DNA of 38,651 nt from Bacteroidota bacterium. GTDB taxonomy: Bacteria > Bacteroidota > Bacteroidia > Bacteroidales > F082. The notes under the pieces were generated by a model. It saw nothing but the letters and a program-made list of their open reading frames with translations, had not been told where the DNA came from and ran no database searches. Position numbers and translations under genes: made by a program. This document shows, one piece after another, positions 9,219-17,021 of the stretch. Position 1 is the stretch's first letter. Each line of letters opens with the position of its first letter. The stretch spans positions 1-38,651 of the forward strand of contig NYYH01000086.1 of NCBI GenBank assembly GCA_002686705.1. The letters are read 5' to 3'.

Positions 9219-9794
9219 TTAAGTAATTGATAAGTCACCGGGGGTATTAAAGTTTCTAAAAAGTTCTTTCGAGAAACCGGGCATGGAATCAACTTTAATA
9301 CTTTTATGTTTTACCACATTAAAAAAGTTAATTAATTTGTAGTTATTTCTTTTTATTGAACTCTCCAAATTGGGAATAATATTAGTTGAATAATACGCTG
9401 CAAGTGGTTCAATAAATGAATTACCATGCACAGGAACTACTATATCATAATTATTAGAATTATCCAGTATATATTCCAATAATTGGGTACTTAAAAACGG
9501 TGTGTCACAAGAAATTATCAGGTTATGTTTAGTTGAAGATTTCCTTAGACTGCTGTAAATTCCACCCATCGGTCCAATATTCTTGTGTTCGTCAATAACA
9601 ACTTGATATCCAAATTTTTGGTATTCAACAACATTGTTGCTGCTTATTAAAATTTTTCCACATATTGGGGTTAATACATCAATGGCATAATTAATAAGAG
9701 CTTTCCCTTGAAATTCACATAATCCCTTATCTTTTCCCATCCGGCTACTTGCCCCGCCAGCTAGTATAATTCCGGTTACTTCTTGTTTGCTCAT
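9219..9794 (-). CDS. mobA: Molybdenum cofactor guanylyltransferase MobA
   Basis: A 191-residue nucleotidyltransferase of the usual MobA length. It joins GMP from GTP to molybdopterin to make the bis-MGD form of the molybdenum cofactor in the cytoplasm. The N-terminal signature LAGGASSRMGKDKG (about 11-24) binds the nucleotide phosphates. IGPMGGIYSSL, ISCDTPFL (metal-binding Asp) and the C-terminal NFNTPGDL motif are all present. It is the third gene of a minus-strand run gpmA-phosphatase-mobA with 31 bases to its upstream neighbour and no promoter seen in the gap, so co-transcription is likely. No other molybdenum cofactor gene lies in the window. Confidence 0.9.
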   Translation of the reverse strand: MSKQEVTGIILAGGASSRMGKDKGLCEFQGKALINYAIDVLTPICGKILISSNNVVEYQKFGYQVVIDEHKNIGPMGGIYSSLRKSSTKHNLIISCDTPFLSTQLLEYILDNSNNYDIVVPVHGNSFIEPLAAYYSTNIIPNLESSIKRNNYKLINFFNVVKHKSIKVDSMPGFSKELFRNFNTPGDLSIT

Positions 9795-9825
9795 TTAAGT
9801 TTAAGAAAATATATAGCAAATATTT

Positions 9826-10557
9826 TTATTTCCGATATGTAACTTCATCCATCAACGACTGTACAACATATCTCATATCGGTAAGTTCAAGTGCTACTAA
9901 ATTACCATATCCTGCACGGTCATTTATATATATTCCGTTATCAAGATCTATAAATTTATATTCCGAATTATTTAACGAAAGTTCTATAAATTCAAGGTTT
10001 ACAGGCACATGTCCATGAATAATCTTTTTGTTTGAGATTTTGGCTGAATCAACTTGAAAATCTCTTATCCATATCATAGCATGTTTATCAGTAAAAGGAT
10101 CATCTACCTTAAAATTAAGTCCGGCATGAACAATAATAAAATCGTCAACTTCAGTATAATATTCAAGTGCCTTTAACCAATTAATATATTTATCAGGAAT
10201 GTCCTTTGGTGAATCTATATCAAAACTTTCAAGTGCTTCAATTCCACCATAATTATCCCATTCACGATGGATTCTACTTTTGGGTCTAAATCCCAAAAAC
10301 CCTTTGTGTTTCAAGTCATCATCATAAGCTCTGATACAACAATCTTCATGATTTCCCAATAAAGCTGTAATGTTATATTCATTTTGTTGCATTCTCATAA
10401 TGTAATCCAGAACCCCTTTGCTATCAGGACCACGATCAATATAATCACCTAAAAAAATCAGATGATCATTTTTATTTGGCTTAATCTGATTTTCAATTAA
10501 AGTTTTTAATGTATCAATACAACCATGTATATCAGGAATAACCCACTTTTTTATCAT
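9826..10557 (-). CDS. Metallophosphoesterase, PPP-type serine/threonine phosphatase family
   Basis: A 243-residue calcineurin-like phosphoesterase. The metal-binding motifs appear in order: DIHGCIDTL (about 9-17), GDYIDRGPDSKG (about 37-48), GNHED (about 67-71) and IIHGHVPV near residue 180. These are the motifs of bacterial PPP-family phosphatases, the group that includes the lambda phosphatase and PrpA-like proteins. Substrates may be phosphoproteins or dinucleoside polyphosphates, and the sequence does not decide. The protein appears cytoplasmic, with no signal peptide or membrane helix. It sits 45 bases after gpmA and 31 before mobA, probably in one transcript. Confidence 0.85.
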   Translation of the reverse strand: MIKKWVIPDIHGCIDTLKTLIENQIKPNKNDHLIFLGDYIDRGPDSKGVLDYIMRMQQNEYNITALLGNHEDCCIRAYDDDLKHKGFLGFRPKSRIHREWDNYGGIEALESFDIDSPKDIPDKYINWLKALEYYTEVDDFIIVHAGLNFKVDDPFTDKHAMIWIRDFQVDSAKISNKKIIHGHVPVNLEFIELSLNNSEYKFIDLDNGIYINDRAGYGNLVALELTDMRYVVQSLMDEVTYRK

Positions 10558-10602
10558 TTCGATTTTAGATTTAACAATTTTAAAATACTTTTAGCGGTCG
10601 TT

Positions 10603-11349
10603 TTATTTTCCCTTTGCCTGATTAGCTACCTGCTCCATAAGTATTTTTATTTCTTCGGGATCGCCAAGAAAATAATCTTTAATAAAATTAAGATCGTCAT
10701 CAAGTTCAAAGATATAAGGAATACCAGTTGGAATATTAAATCCCAATATTTCTTCACGACTCATATTTTTCAGATGCATAACCAATGCCCGCAAACTATT
10801 CCCATGGGCAGTGATTAGGAGATCATTATTTTCATGCAGAACAGGCTTGATTTCAGATTCCCAATAAGGGATTAGCCTTTCAATTACTTCTTTTAGTGAT
10901 TCAGTCATTGGAAGTTCATCAGCAGTTAATGCTGCATACCTTGAATCGAATTTAGGATTTCTTTCATCCTCAGCATCAAGAGGATTTGGTGGTGTATCGA
11001 AACTTCGTCTCCATAATTGTACCATATCGGCACCATATTTCTCAGCAGTCTCAATTTTGTTCAAACCCTGCAATATCCCATAATGCTTTTCATTAAGCCG
11101 CCATGTTTTTCTCTCCTCAATCCACATTAAATCCATTTCTTCGAGAATAAGCCACTGGGTTTTAATTGCCCTTGTTAAATATGATGTAAACGCCACTTTA
11201 AAATTAAAACCATTTTCTTTTAGAATTTTTCCGGCTTTTATTGCCTCTGCTACTCCTTTTTCAGATAATGGCATATCTGTCCATCCGGTAAATCTGTTTT
11301 CCTTATTCCAAACACTTTGCCCGTGACGTACAAGTATTAATCTCTTCAT
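10603..11349 (-). CDS. gpmA: 2,3-bisphosphoglycerate-dependent phosphoglycerate mutase
   Basis: A 248-residue cytoplasmic glycolytic enzyme interconverting 3- and 2-phosphoglycerate. The phosphohistidine motif LVRHGQSVWNKENRFTGW begins at residue 6, with the catalytic His at about 9. RRSFDTPPNP is the substrate-loop segment of the dPGM family, and ITAHGNSLRAL near residue 180 carries the second catalytic His. Length and motifs are typical of GpmA. It heads a probable minus-strand operon with the phosphatase and mobA and has its own -7 element at 11384-11391. It is divergent from the polysaccharide deacetylase gene, with 88 bases between them. Confidence 0.95.
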   Translation of the reverse strand: MKRLILVRHGQSVWNKENRFTGWTDMPLSEKGVAEAIKAGKILKENGFNFKVAFTSYLTRAIKTQWLILEEMDLMWIEERKTWRLNEKHYGILQGLNKIETAEKYGADMVQLWRRSFDTPPNPLDAEDERNPKFDSRYAALTADELPMTESLKEVIERLIPYWESEIKPVLHENNDLLITAHGNSLRALVMHLKNMSREEILGFNIPTGIPYIFELDDDLNFIKDYFLGDPEEIKILMEQVANQAKGK

Positions 11350-11383
11350 AATACTATTGGGTATGGATTTATGATATTTTAAA

Positions 11384-11391
11384 CAAAACTA
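11384..11391 (-). promoter_or_regulatory. Bacteroidota -7 promoter element for gpmA
   Basis: On the minus strand this reads TAGTTTTG, matching TAnnTTTG, 35 bases upstream of the gpmA ATG. It is divergent from the plus-strand element at 11424-11431. Confidence 0.45.
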
Positions 11392-11423
11392 CTAAAATGT
11401 TATTTATTAATCCAATACAATGT

Positions 11424-11431
11424 TATTTTTG
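11424..11431 (+). promoter_or_regulatory. Bacteroidota -7 promoter element for the polysaccharide deacetylase gene
   Basis: TATTTTTG matches TAnnTTTG and ends only 6 bases before the ATG at 11438, so the transcript would be leaderless or nearly so. Confidence 0.45.
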
Positions 11432-11437
11432 TAACTG

Positions 11438-12052
11438 ATGATTTTAAAATCTCCCGCTATATTAAAAAAAATATTTCCTAATTTGATTTGGGAAATCAGC
11501 ACTAAAGAAAAGGAAATCTATCTCACTTTTGATGATGGTCCTCATCCGGAGATTACACCACTTGTACTAAAAGCTTTAGACGAATATGATGCTAAAGCAA
11601 CTTTTTTTTGTGTTGGTGATAACGCAATGAAGTATCCCGAAACGTTTAAGTTGATACTTAGCAAAGGTCATACAGTTGGAAATCATAGTTATGATCACCT
11701 GAATGGATGGAAAGTTTCAAATAATGATTATTTTGTAAATATTGAGAAAGCGAACAAATTCATTGAATCAAATCTATTCAGACCTCCATACGGCAGAATA
11801 GTACCATCGCAAATCAAAATACTTAAAGAAAAGTATTCAATTATAATGTGGTCAGTGCTTACGTGCGATTTTGACAAAAAAGTAAGTAAGAAGCAGTGTT
11901 TGAAAAATTCAATATCAGGAACAAAATCAGGATCAATTGTTGTTTTTCATGATAGCTTAAAGTCTGCAAACAATCTCTTTTATGCACTTCCTTTATTTTT
12001 AAAGCACTTTAACGAGCAGGGTTTTATATTTAAATCGTTGCCAGGTAGTTAG
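11438..12052 (+). CDS. Polysaccharide deacetylase (NodB homology domain)
   Basis: A 204-residue carbohydrate esterase family 4 protein. The NodB motifs are present: TFDDGPHPEITP (about 28-39, with the catalytic-base and metal Asp pair), GNHSYDHL (about 85-92, metal His residues), FRPPYGR (about 111-117), MWSVLTCDFD and VVFHDS near the C terminus. These enzymes remove N-acetyl groups from chitin-like or peptidoglycan sugars. There is no cleavable signal peptide; the short N terminus before the domain has only a weak hydrophobic stretch. It is divergent from gpmA and followed after 63 bases by the lipoprotein gene. Confidence 0.85.
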   Translation: MILKSPAILKKIFPNLIWEISTKEKEIYLTFDDGPHPEITPLVLKALDEYDAKATFFCVGDNAMKYPETFKLILSKGHTVGNHSYDHLNGWKVSNNDYFVNIEKANKFIESNLFRPPYGRIVPSQIKILKEKYSIIMWSVLTCDFDKKVSKKQCLKNSISGTKSGSIVVFHDSLKSANNLFYALPLFLKHFNEQGFIFKSLPGS

Positions 12053-12091
12053 CTATGTGCCATTCACTATTAACCTTTCACTAATATTTCG

Positions 12092-12099
12092 CATCTTTG
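12092..12099 (+). promoter_or_regulatory. Possible -7 promoter element for the Big_5 lipoprotein gene
   Basis: CATCTTTG differs from TAnnTTTG only at the first base and lies 16 bases before the ATG at 12116. It is a weaker match than the other elements listed. Confidence 0.3.
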
Positions 12100-12115
12100 T
12101 ATTTCATTTAAATTA

Positions 12116-13882
12116 ATGTTTGTGATTAGAATACTGTCTATTCTTTTATTGATTTTTATTGCATCAATTATTATTAAATGTGCACATCCTGGTACGCCTA
12201 TCGGTGGTCCCAAGGATGTTACTCCTCCTCAAGTTGTTGAAACAAGCCCAGAAAATGGAAGTGCCATGTTCAATAGTAATAATTTTAAAGTAACATTTGA
12301 CGAATATGTTGCGCTTGTTGAGATACAACAACGAGCATTAATATCCCCTCCCATGGAAGATTTTCCAGATTTTAGAATAAAAGGAAAGTCAATTTTGGTT
12401 AAATTTAATGAAGATTTGAAACCCAATACAACTTATTCGGTTTATTTTGGAGATGCTATTGTTGATATTACAGAAAATAACCCTCTAATTAATTACACAT
12501 ATCTTTTTTCAACAGGTGATTATGTTGACTCATTAAGTTTAAGCGGATATATTATAAATGCATTCGATTTAAAACCTGTGGAAGGTACTTATGTAATGCT
12601 TTACAAAGACAACAATGATACAATCACTTTCGACTCACTACCATATTTGGTTGCTCCATATTACCTCAGTAAAACAGATATTGATGGTAGATTTCAGTTC
12701 AGCGGGCTGGCTGATGATTATTATTTGTTGTTTGCACTAAATGATAAAAATAGTAGCTTTATTTTCGATCAACCTGGTGAAGAAATTGCCTTTTTAGATT
12801 CACTTATTAAACCAGTTTATGTTGAGATACCTAAAATAGACTCAATAATAGTTGATAGTTTAGCTAACATTGATATGGCGTCAGATTCAATTATTGTAGA
12901 TGATGAGTCGTTTTTATTTGAAACTGACAATAATGATGTTAGTGGAGAAGTTGATCTGTTTTTGTTTTTAAGTCCAGATACCCTTCAGAGATTGATGAAG
13001 GCAGAGGTTATAGTTAAAAATACAATTCGGTTCTCGTTCTCACAACCAGCAACTAATGTAGAAATTAAATCCCTCAAGTTTTCGCCTGATAGTATCTGGT
13101 ACGTACAGGATTTTTCATTAGAGAAAGATACATTGTATTGGTATCTGAATAATCCTCCTATTGATTCTCTAGAACTCTTGCTTACACAATTTGATGACAC
13201 ATTAGGAATAGCATATTTAAAACTCGATACTAAAAAAAGATCGGCCCGATTGAGAAAAAAGGATGTAGAAAAAAAAGAGAAACTTGGTTGGAAATCAAAC
13301 ATATCAGGTAGTAATCTTGATCTAAACCAAGATCTGGAAATTGAATTTTCACAACCATTTGTTAAATTAAATACCGATTCTTCATTATTAGTGATTGGAA
13401 CTGACAGCATCTGGAATCCGGATTTTAAATTTAGTGACAGCCTCCAAATGAAAATAATCTTTCCTTTTGATTTAACGGAAGAAACAAAATATCGTATTTA
13501 TTTCCCTGATTCATCGTTTACAAGCTGGAATAATATTCATACCGATGCCATTGATTTAAAGTTTAGCACCTTGAAATTAAGCGATTATGGTATTTTTACG
13601 TTTGAACTTTACCCTGAAAAAAAACAGAATTACATACTTCAAATGTTAAGTGAAAAGGAAACTGTACTAAGAGAACTTTATTTTACCAAAGATACTTCTG
13701 TAACCTTTGATTATTTGAGACCAGCAATATATTATTTCAAAATAATTTATGATTCTAACAAAAACAATAGTTGGGATCCAGGGAATTACAGTTTAAAAAT
13801 TCAACCTGAAACTGTTATCTACTTCCCTAAAGAAATAAAAGTAAGAGCCAATTGGGAAATTGAAGAGACCTGGATTTGGTAA
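12116..13882 (+). CDS. Ig-like (Big_5/SbsA-type) domain lipoprotein
   Basis: A 588-residue envelope protein. A hydrophobic N terminus leads to Cys22 in IIIKCAHPG, a lipoprotein-type cleavage site. It is followed by GGPKDVTPPQVVETSPENGS and FDEYVAL, the conserved opening of a Bacteroidota Ig-like domain family (about residues 30-130), ending with NTTYSVYFG and FSTGD. A carboxypeptidase-regulatory-like beta segment follows (about 140-205, DGRFQFSGL). A charged stretch at about 375-390 (KKRSARLRKKDVEKKEK) separates it from a second Ig-like half. Its function is not known; orthologues are widespread single-copy genes in Bacteroidota. I infer outer-membrane anchoring. The downstream arsR gene converges on it, with 50 bases between the ends. 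Confidence 0.75.
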   Translation: MFVIRILSILLLIFIASIIIKCAHPGTPIGGPKDVTPPQVVETSPENGSAMFNSNNFKVTFDEYVALVEIQQRALISPPMEDFPDFRIKGKSILVKFNEDLKPNTTYSVYFGDAIVDITENNPLINYTYLFSTGDYVDSLSLSGYIINAFDLKPVEGTYVMLYKDNNDTITFDSLPYLVAPYYLSKTDIDGRFQFSGLADDYYLLFALNDKNSSFIFDQPGEEIAFLDSLIKPVYVEIPKIDSIIVDSLANIDMASDSIIVDDESFLFETDNNDVSGEVDLFLFLSPDTLQRLMKAEVIVKNTIRFSFSQPATNVEIKSLKFSPDSIWYVQDFSLEKDTLYWYLNNPPIDSLELLLTQFDDTLGIAYLKLDTKKRSARLRKKDVEKKEKLGWKSNISGSNLDLNQDLEIEFSQPFVKLNTDSSLLVIGTDSIWNPDFKFSDSLQMKIIFPFDLTEETKYRIYFPDSSFTSWNNIHTDAIDLKFSTLKLSDYGIFTFELYPEKKQNYILQMLSEKETVLRELYFTKDTSVTFDYLRPAIYYFKIIYDSNKNNSWDPGNYSLKIQPETVIYFPKEIKVRANWEIEETWIW

Positions 13883-13932
13883 TAACTCAAGAAGAACACA
13901 GATTTGTTAATTAGATTAATAATTTCTTGTTT

Positions 13933-14232
13933 TTAATTCTCATTACACCTGTTTACACATTCAAGAATATCTGCCAAAGCAATGTTTCGTAAAGCATAAT
14001 ACATTTTCTTCCCTTCTCGTTGAGAAACCAGAACATTATTATTTTTAAGTATACTTAGATGATGTGAGGCCGTTGCTTGCTCAATCTCAAGTGCATTGTG
14101 AATATCAGTAACACTTAATTTATTGCCTTTCGACAACAATTCCATAATGGCGATACGCATTGGATGCGAAATGGCTCGTAGCTTATTTGCTGCCAATTCG
14201 AGCTTTTGGATATCAATATTACTTTTGTTCAT
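13933..14232 (-). CDS. ArsR/SmtB-family winged-helix transcriptional regulator
   Basis: A 99-residue repressor-type DNA-binding protein. The winged-helix core includes LRAISHPMRIAIMELLSKG, the recognition helix region EIEQATASHHLSILKNNNVL and the wing QREGKKMYYAL. The start MNKSNID at 14232 is chosen because the -7 promoter lies at 14248-14255, which excludes the upstream methionines near 14283. The metal-binding ELCVC-type motif of ArsR/SmtB sensors is not seen; the only cysteines are the two in ECVNRC at the C terminus, so the signal is unknown. Palindromes around its own promoter (14265-14272, 14284-14295) suggest autoregulation. It follows ade in the same direction after 104 bases and has its own promoter. 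Confidence 0.85.
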   Translation of the reverse strand: MNKSNIDIQKLELAANKLRAISHPMRIAIMELLSKGNKLSVTDIHNALEIEQATASHHLSILKNNNVLVSQREGKKMYYALRNIALADILECVNRCNEN

Positions 14233-14247
14233 CCAGATAATTTTTTG

Positions 14248-14255
14248 CAAAAGTA
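14248..14255 (-). promoter_or_regulatory. Bacteroidota -7 promoter element for the ArsR gene
   Basis: On the minus strand this reads TACTTTTG, an exact TAnnTTTG match 16 bases from the ATG at 14232. A TTTG on the minus strand at 14281-14284 could serve as the -33 box, but the spacing of 25 is wide. Confidence 0.5.
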
Positions 14256-14264
14256 GAAAATATA

Positions 14265-14295
14265 ACATATGTATAACATGCAAATATGTACATAT
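14265..14295. promoter_or_regulatory. Candidate ArsR operator: two palindromes upstream of arsR
   Basis: ACATATGT (14265-14272, perfect 8-bp palindrome) and ATATGTACATAT (14284-14295, perfect 12-bp palindrome) flank the -33 region of the arsR promoter. They share the ATATGT/ACATAT half-site. Their placement fits an autorepressed ArsR-family gene. This is inference from position and symmetry; AT-rich palindromes also occur by chance. Confidence 0.4.
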
Positions 14296-14336
14296 ATTTT
14301 GTTAAGTGTTTAGATTTCAATCTAGAAAAAGAAAAG

Positions 14337-15974
14337 CTATTCGAAAATATTAGTAAAGCTAAACGTGTCACCATCAAAAAGACCTTTGTCGCTAAGCTTT
14401 AGTTTTGGGATAACAAGCAATGCCATAAAGGATAATGTCATGAAAGGCGCCCTGAGTTTTGACCCCATTTTGTGAACCTCATCATCCATTTTTTGATAGC
14501 TCTTCGCAACTTTGTAACCATCAGAAGTTGACATAAGACCTGCTACAGGAAGAGGAAGTATCATATCTTCTGTTTCGTTCACCAATGATATACCTCCTGA
14601 TTCGGCGATTACAAGATTAATTGCTTTTGCTATGTCTTTGTCTGTAGTACCAACAGCAACAATATTGTGGCTGTCGTGAGCTACGCTTGATGCTATTGCG
14701 CCATTTTTCAAATTGAAATTTTTAATAAAACCAATAGCAGGGTCAGCTACTTCATATCTGTTGAGTACAACAATTTTTAGTATGTCGTTTTTTACATCAC
14801 TTACTACGTTATTACCTTCAACTTTATAATTCTCATGCAGGGAACCGGTTACCAGCTGACCATCGTAAGCCTCAATAACTTTTAGTTTATCTCCTGTTGG
14901 TGATACTTTCAATTTGTTTACAGATATAGGTTTGGCGTGGAAATTATTTGGTTGGGCCTCTTGTGCCGACTCAATATAGCTTGTGCCATTTTCTGCCACA
15001 AGCATTCCATTAACATAAGTTTGTAATATTTTGAACTCTTCAAGGCTATCTATTACAATCATGTCAGCCGGATCTCCCACCTGTAAAACTCCAACATCAA
15101 GATTGTAATGTTCAATAGGATTTATAATCGCACTTCTCAGAACTTTCAAAGGTTCATAACCATTTTTTATGGCCCTTACAACCAACTCATTTATATGACC
15201 TTTAACAAGGTCGTTAGGGTGTTTATCATCTGAGCAAAACAGTACCTGATCTTCATGATCTTGCATAAGATCGATGAGTGCATCAAAGTTTTTGGCAGCA
15301 CTACCCTCTCGAATTTGAATTTTCATGCCATATTCAATCTTATCAAGAGCTTCCTTCATTGAAAAACACTCATGGTCGGTAGTAATACCAGCTTCTGCAT
15401 ACTTTCTTGCATCGTCGCTTGTAATACCAGGAGCATGACCATCAATGGGTTTATTATGATTTCTTGCAATCTCAATCTTTTTCATTTCCCAGGGATCTCG
15501 ATTAATAACTCCCGGAAAATTCATCATCTCACTTAGGTATTTTATCTCCTTCATCCCAAGTAATTCTTCCATTTCTGCTTCATGAAATTGGAAACCTGAT
15601 GTTTCAAAAGGGGTTGCCGGCACGCATGCTGATGCTCCGAAGTAAAATTTAAAAGGAACCTTATTACCATTTGATATCATATATTTTATTCCATCAATAC
15701 CCAGTACATTGGCAATTTCATGGGGATCGGAAACCGTTGCAACAGTTCCATGAACAACAGCAAGTTTTGCAAATTCGGAAGGGATAAGCATCGAACTTTC
15801 AATGTGAATATGTGAGTCTATAAGTCCTGGCAATATATAATGGTCTTCCTTAACTTCCTGCTTAACTATTTTTCTAATGATTCCATCTTCAATATATACC
15901 GTTCCTTTAAAAATAGAATTTGCTATTAGGTCAACAATATTACCTGAAAGGCTAAAGTTTTGTCTTGATTTCAT
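14337..15974 (-). CDS. ade: Adenine deaminase
   Basis: A 545-residue amidohydrolase, the usual Ade length, converting adenine to hypoxanthine and ammonia for purine salvage. The N-terminal composite sheet leads into GLIDSHIHIESSMLIPSEFA (metal-binding HxH), then HGTVATVSDPHEIANVLG. GHAPGI, TTDHECFS and FCSDDKHPNDL carry later metal and catalytic residues, and the C-terminal region has the Ade-specific SVAHDSHNIVAVG and LPLPVAGLMS. All expected motifs are intact. It is transcribed from a -7 element at 16002-16009, in the same direction as the kinase and reductase genes upstream but separated from them by 123 bases. Confidence 0.93.
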   Translation of the reverse strand: MKSRQNFSLSGNIVDLIANSIFKGTVYIEDGIIRKIVKQEVKEDHYILPGLIDSHIHIESSMLIPSEFAKLAVVHGTVATVSDPHEIANVLGIDGIKYMISNGNKVPFKFYFGASACVPATPFETSGFQFHEAEMEELLGMKEIKYLSEMMNFPGVINRDPWEMKKIEIARNHNKPIDGHAPGITSDDARKYAEAGITTDHECFSMKEALDKIEYGMKIQIREGSAAKNFDALIDLMQDHEDQVLFCSDDKHPNDLVKGHINELVVRAIKNGYEPLKVLRSAIINPIEHYNLDVGVLQVGDPADMIVIDSLEEFKILQTYVNGMLVAENGTSYIESAQEAQPNNFHAKPISVNKLKVSPTGDKLKVIEAYDGQLVTGSLHENYKVEGNNVVSDVKNDILKIVVLNRYEVADPAIGFIKNFNLKNGAIASSVAHDSHNIVAVGTTDKDIAKAINLVIAESGGISLVNETEDMILPLPVAGLMSTSDGYKVAKSYQKMDDEVHKMGSKLRAPFMTLSFMALLVIPKLKLSDKGLFDGDTFSFTNIFE

Positions 15975-16001
15975 TAAATTATTTGTTTACAAACTATTAT
16001 G

Positions 16002-16009
16002 CAAAATTA
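16002..16009 (-). promoter_or_regulatory. Bacteroidota -7 promoter element for ade
   Basis: TAATTTTG on the minus strand, an exact TAnnTTTG match 27 bases upstream of the ade ATG at 15974. Confidence 0.45.
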
Positions 16010-16097
16010 CACAATCAGAGACACAATTATTAGGATAACTATTTTGAGTTTATAGCATTGGTATAAATACTGGATCGTGAACTGTTAACAACTTCGA

Positions 16098-17021
16098 TCA
16101 CATAACAAGACTGTCGTATGAAAAAACCGTATCAAATCCTCCTTCCTGTAGAAGGTTTCTAAACTCTTTCTCAGTATAATGGTTTGTTAACATTACAAAG
16201 TCACCACCCCATGCACCAAGCGATTTTATAATTCCTGGGTAATCCTTAAAATATAAAGACTTTGCTGTAGGGATATTCAATATGCTTTCCATAATACTTT
16301 CATGCTCAGCTAATAACGCTTCAAATTCTGCCAACTCGCTGGTAATTAACAATTCTTTTGTGATTGCAGAAATTGCATCAACATCTACGGAAGTGAAGTT
16401 GCTGTGTTTCTTAAAATGAGATATACTATTAGTTGAATTTTGCTTTTTGCCAAGATAAACGAAATACAAATTCTTTTTAAAAACAGGATCAAAGCTCACA
16501 TCTGAAACATTAATACTATCCCCTATTCGTTGAAAAACAATTGGGTTTTTACTACTTGCACATGCAATATCATATCCCGAACCACCAAATGTAAGATCAA
16601 GCAATTTATAGGCATCAACATTAGCCCAGCTAGCAATATTTGCGATTAATGTTGAACTTGTGCCAAATCCAAAGTCAGGATCAAACTCCAGATCAGTAAC
16701 AACATTATATCCTATACCTGAAGTCAGAAAGTCCTTTGACAGTATCCTGGTGGCACTCAATATTTCACTTAATCTCTGAGCAAGCTCATAATTGTCAGTT
16801 TTTGTTACATTAAAATTGAACAAATCTAGTTCCACAAAAAACCAGTGTCCATCAGGTTTGTTAGCTTGCCAATGAACAACTTTGTCGGAGTTAGGAATTA
16901 TAGTTAATGATTGTCCTACATTTAAAGGGATTGCGAGAGATAATGCTCCTTCCATTACAAGGTATTCGCCTGTAATTAGGAGTTTTCCATTTGATGACCA
17001 GGTTTGTATTTCAGAACTCAA
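16098..17021 (-). CDS. GYDIA-type GHMP kinase, probable mevalonate-pathway kinase
   Basis: A 307-residue GHMP-superfamily small-molecule kinase. Motif 1 is NGKLLITGEYLVMEGA (about 11-26), the ATP-binding loop is FGFGTSSTL (about 117-125), the diagnostic GSGYDIACA lies at about 147-155, and motif 3 is LGAWGGDFVML near residue 270. The GYDIA signature marks a Bacteroidota family found beside mevalonate-pathway genes. Here its start overlaps the stop of HMG-CoA reductase by 4 bases (17018-17021), implying translational coupling. I infer phosphorylation of mevalonate or phosphomevalonate; the sequence does not show which step. No other mevalonate gene is in the window. Confidence 0.8.
   Translation of the reverse strand: MSSEIQTWSSNGKLLITGEYLVMEGALSLAIPLNVGQSLTIIPNSDKVVHWQANKPDGHWFFVELDLFNFNVTKTDNYELAQRLSEILSATRILSKDFLTSGIGYNVVTDLEFDPDFGFGTSSTLIANIASWANVDAYKLLDLTFGGSGYDIACASSKNPIVFQRIGDSINVSDVSFDPVFKKNLYFVYLGKKQNSTNSISHFKKHSNFTSVDVDAISAITKELLITSELAEFEALLAEHESIMESILNIPTAKSLYFKDYPGIIKSLGAWGGDFVMLTNHYTEKEFRNLLQEGGFDTVFSYDSLVM

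Noticed and set aside
10525..10818. A 97-codon plus-strand frame between gpmA and the phosphatase
   Set aside because: It overlaps two well-supported minus-strand genes and has the composition of a complementary-strand shadow.
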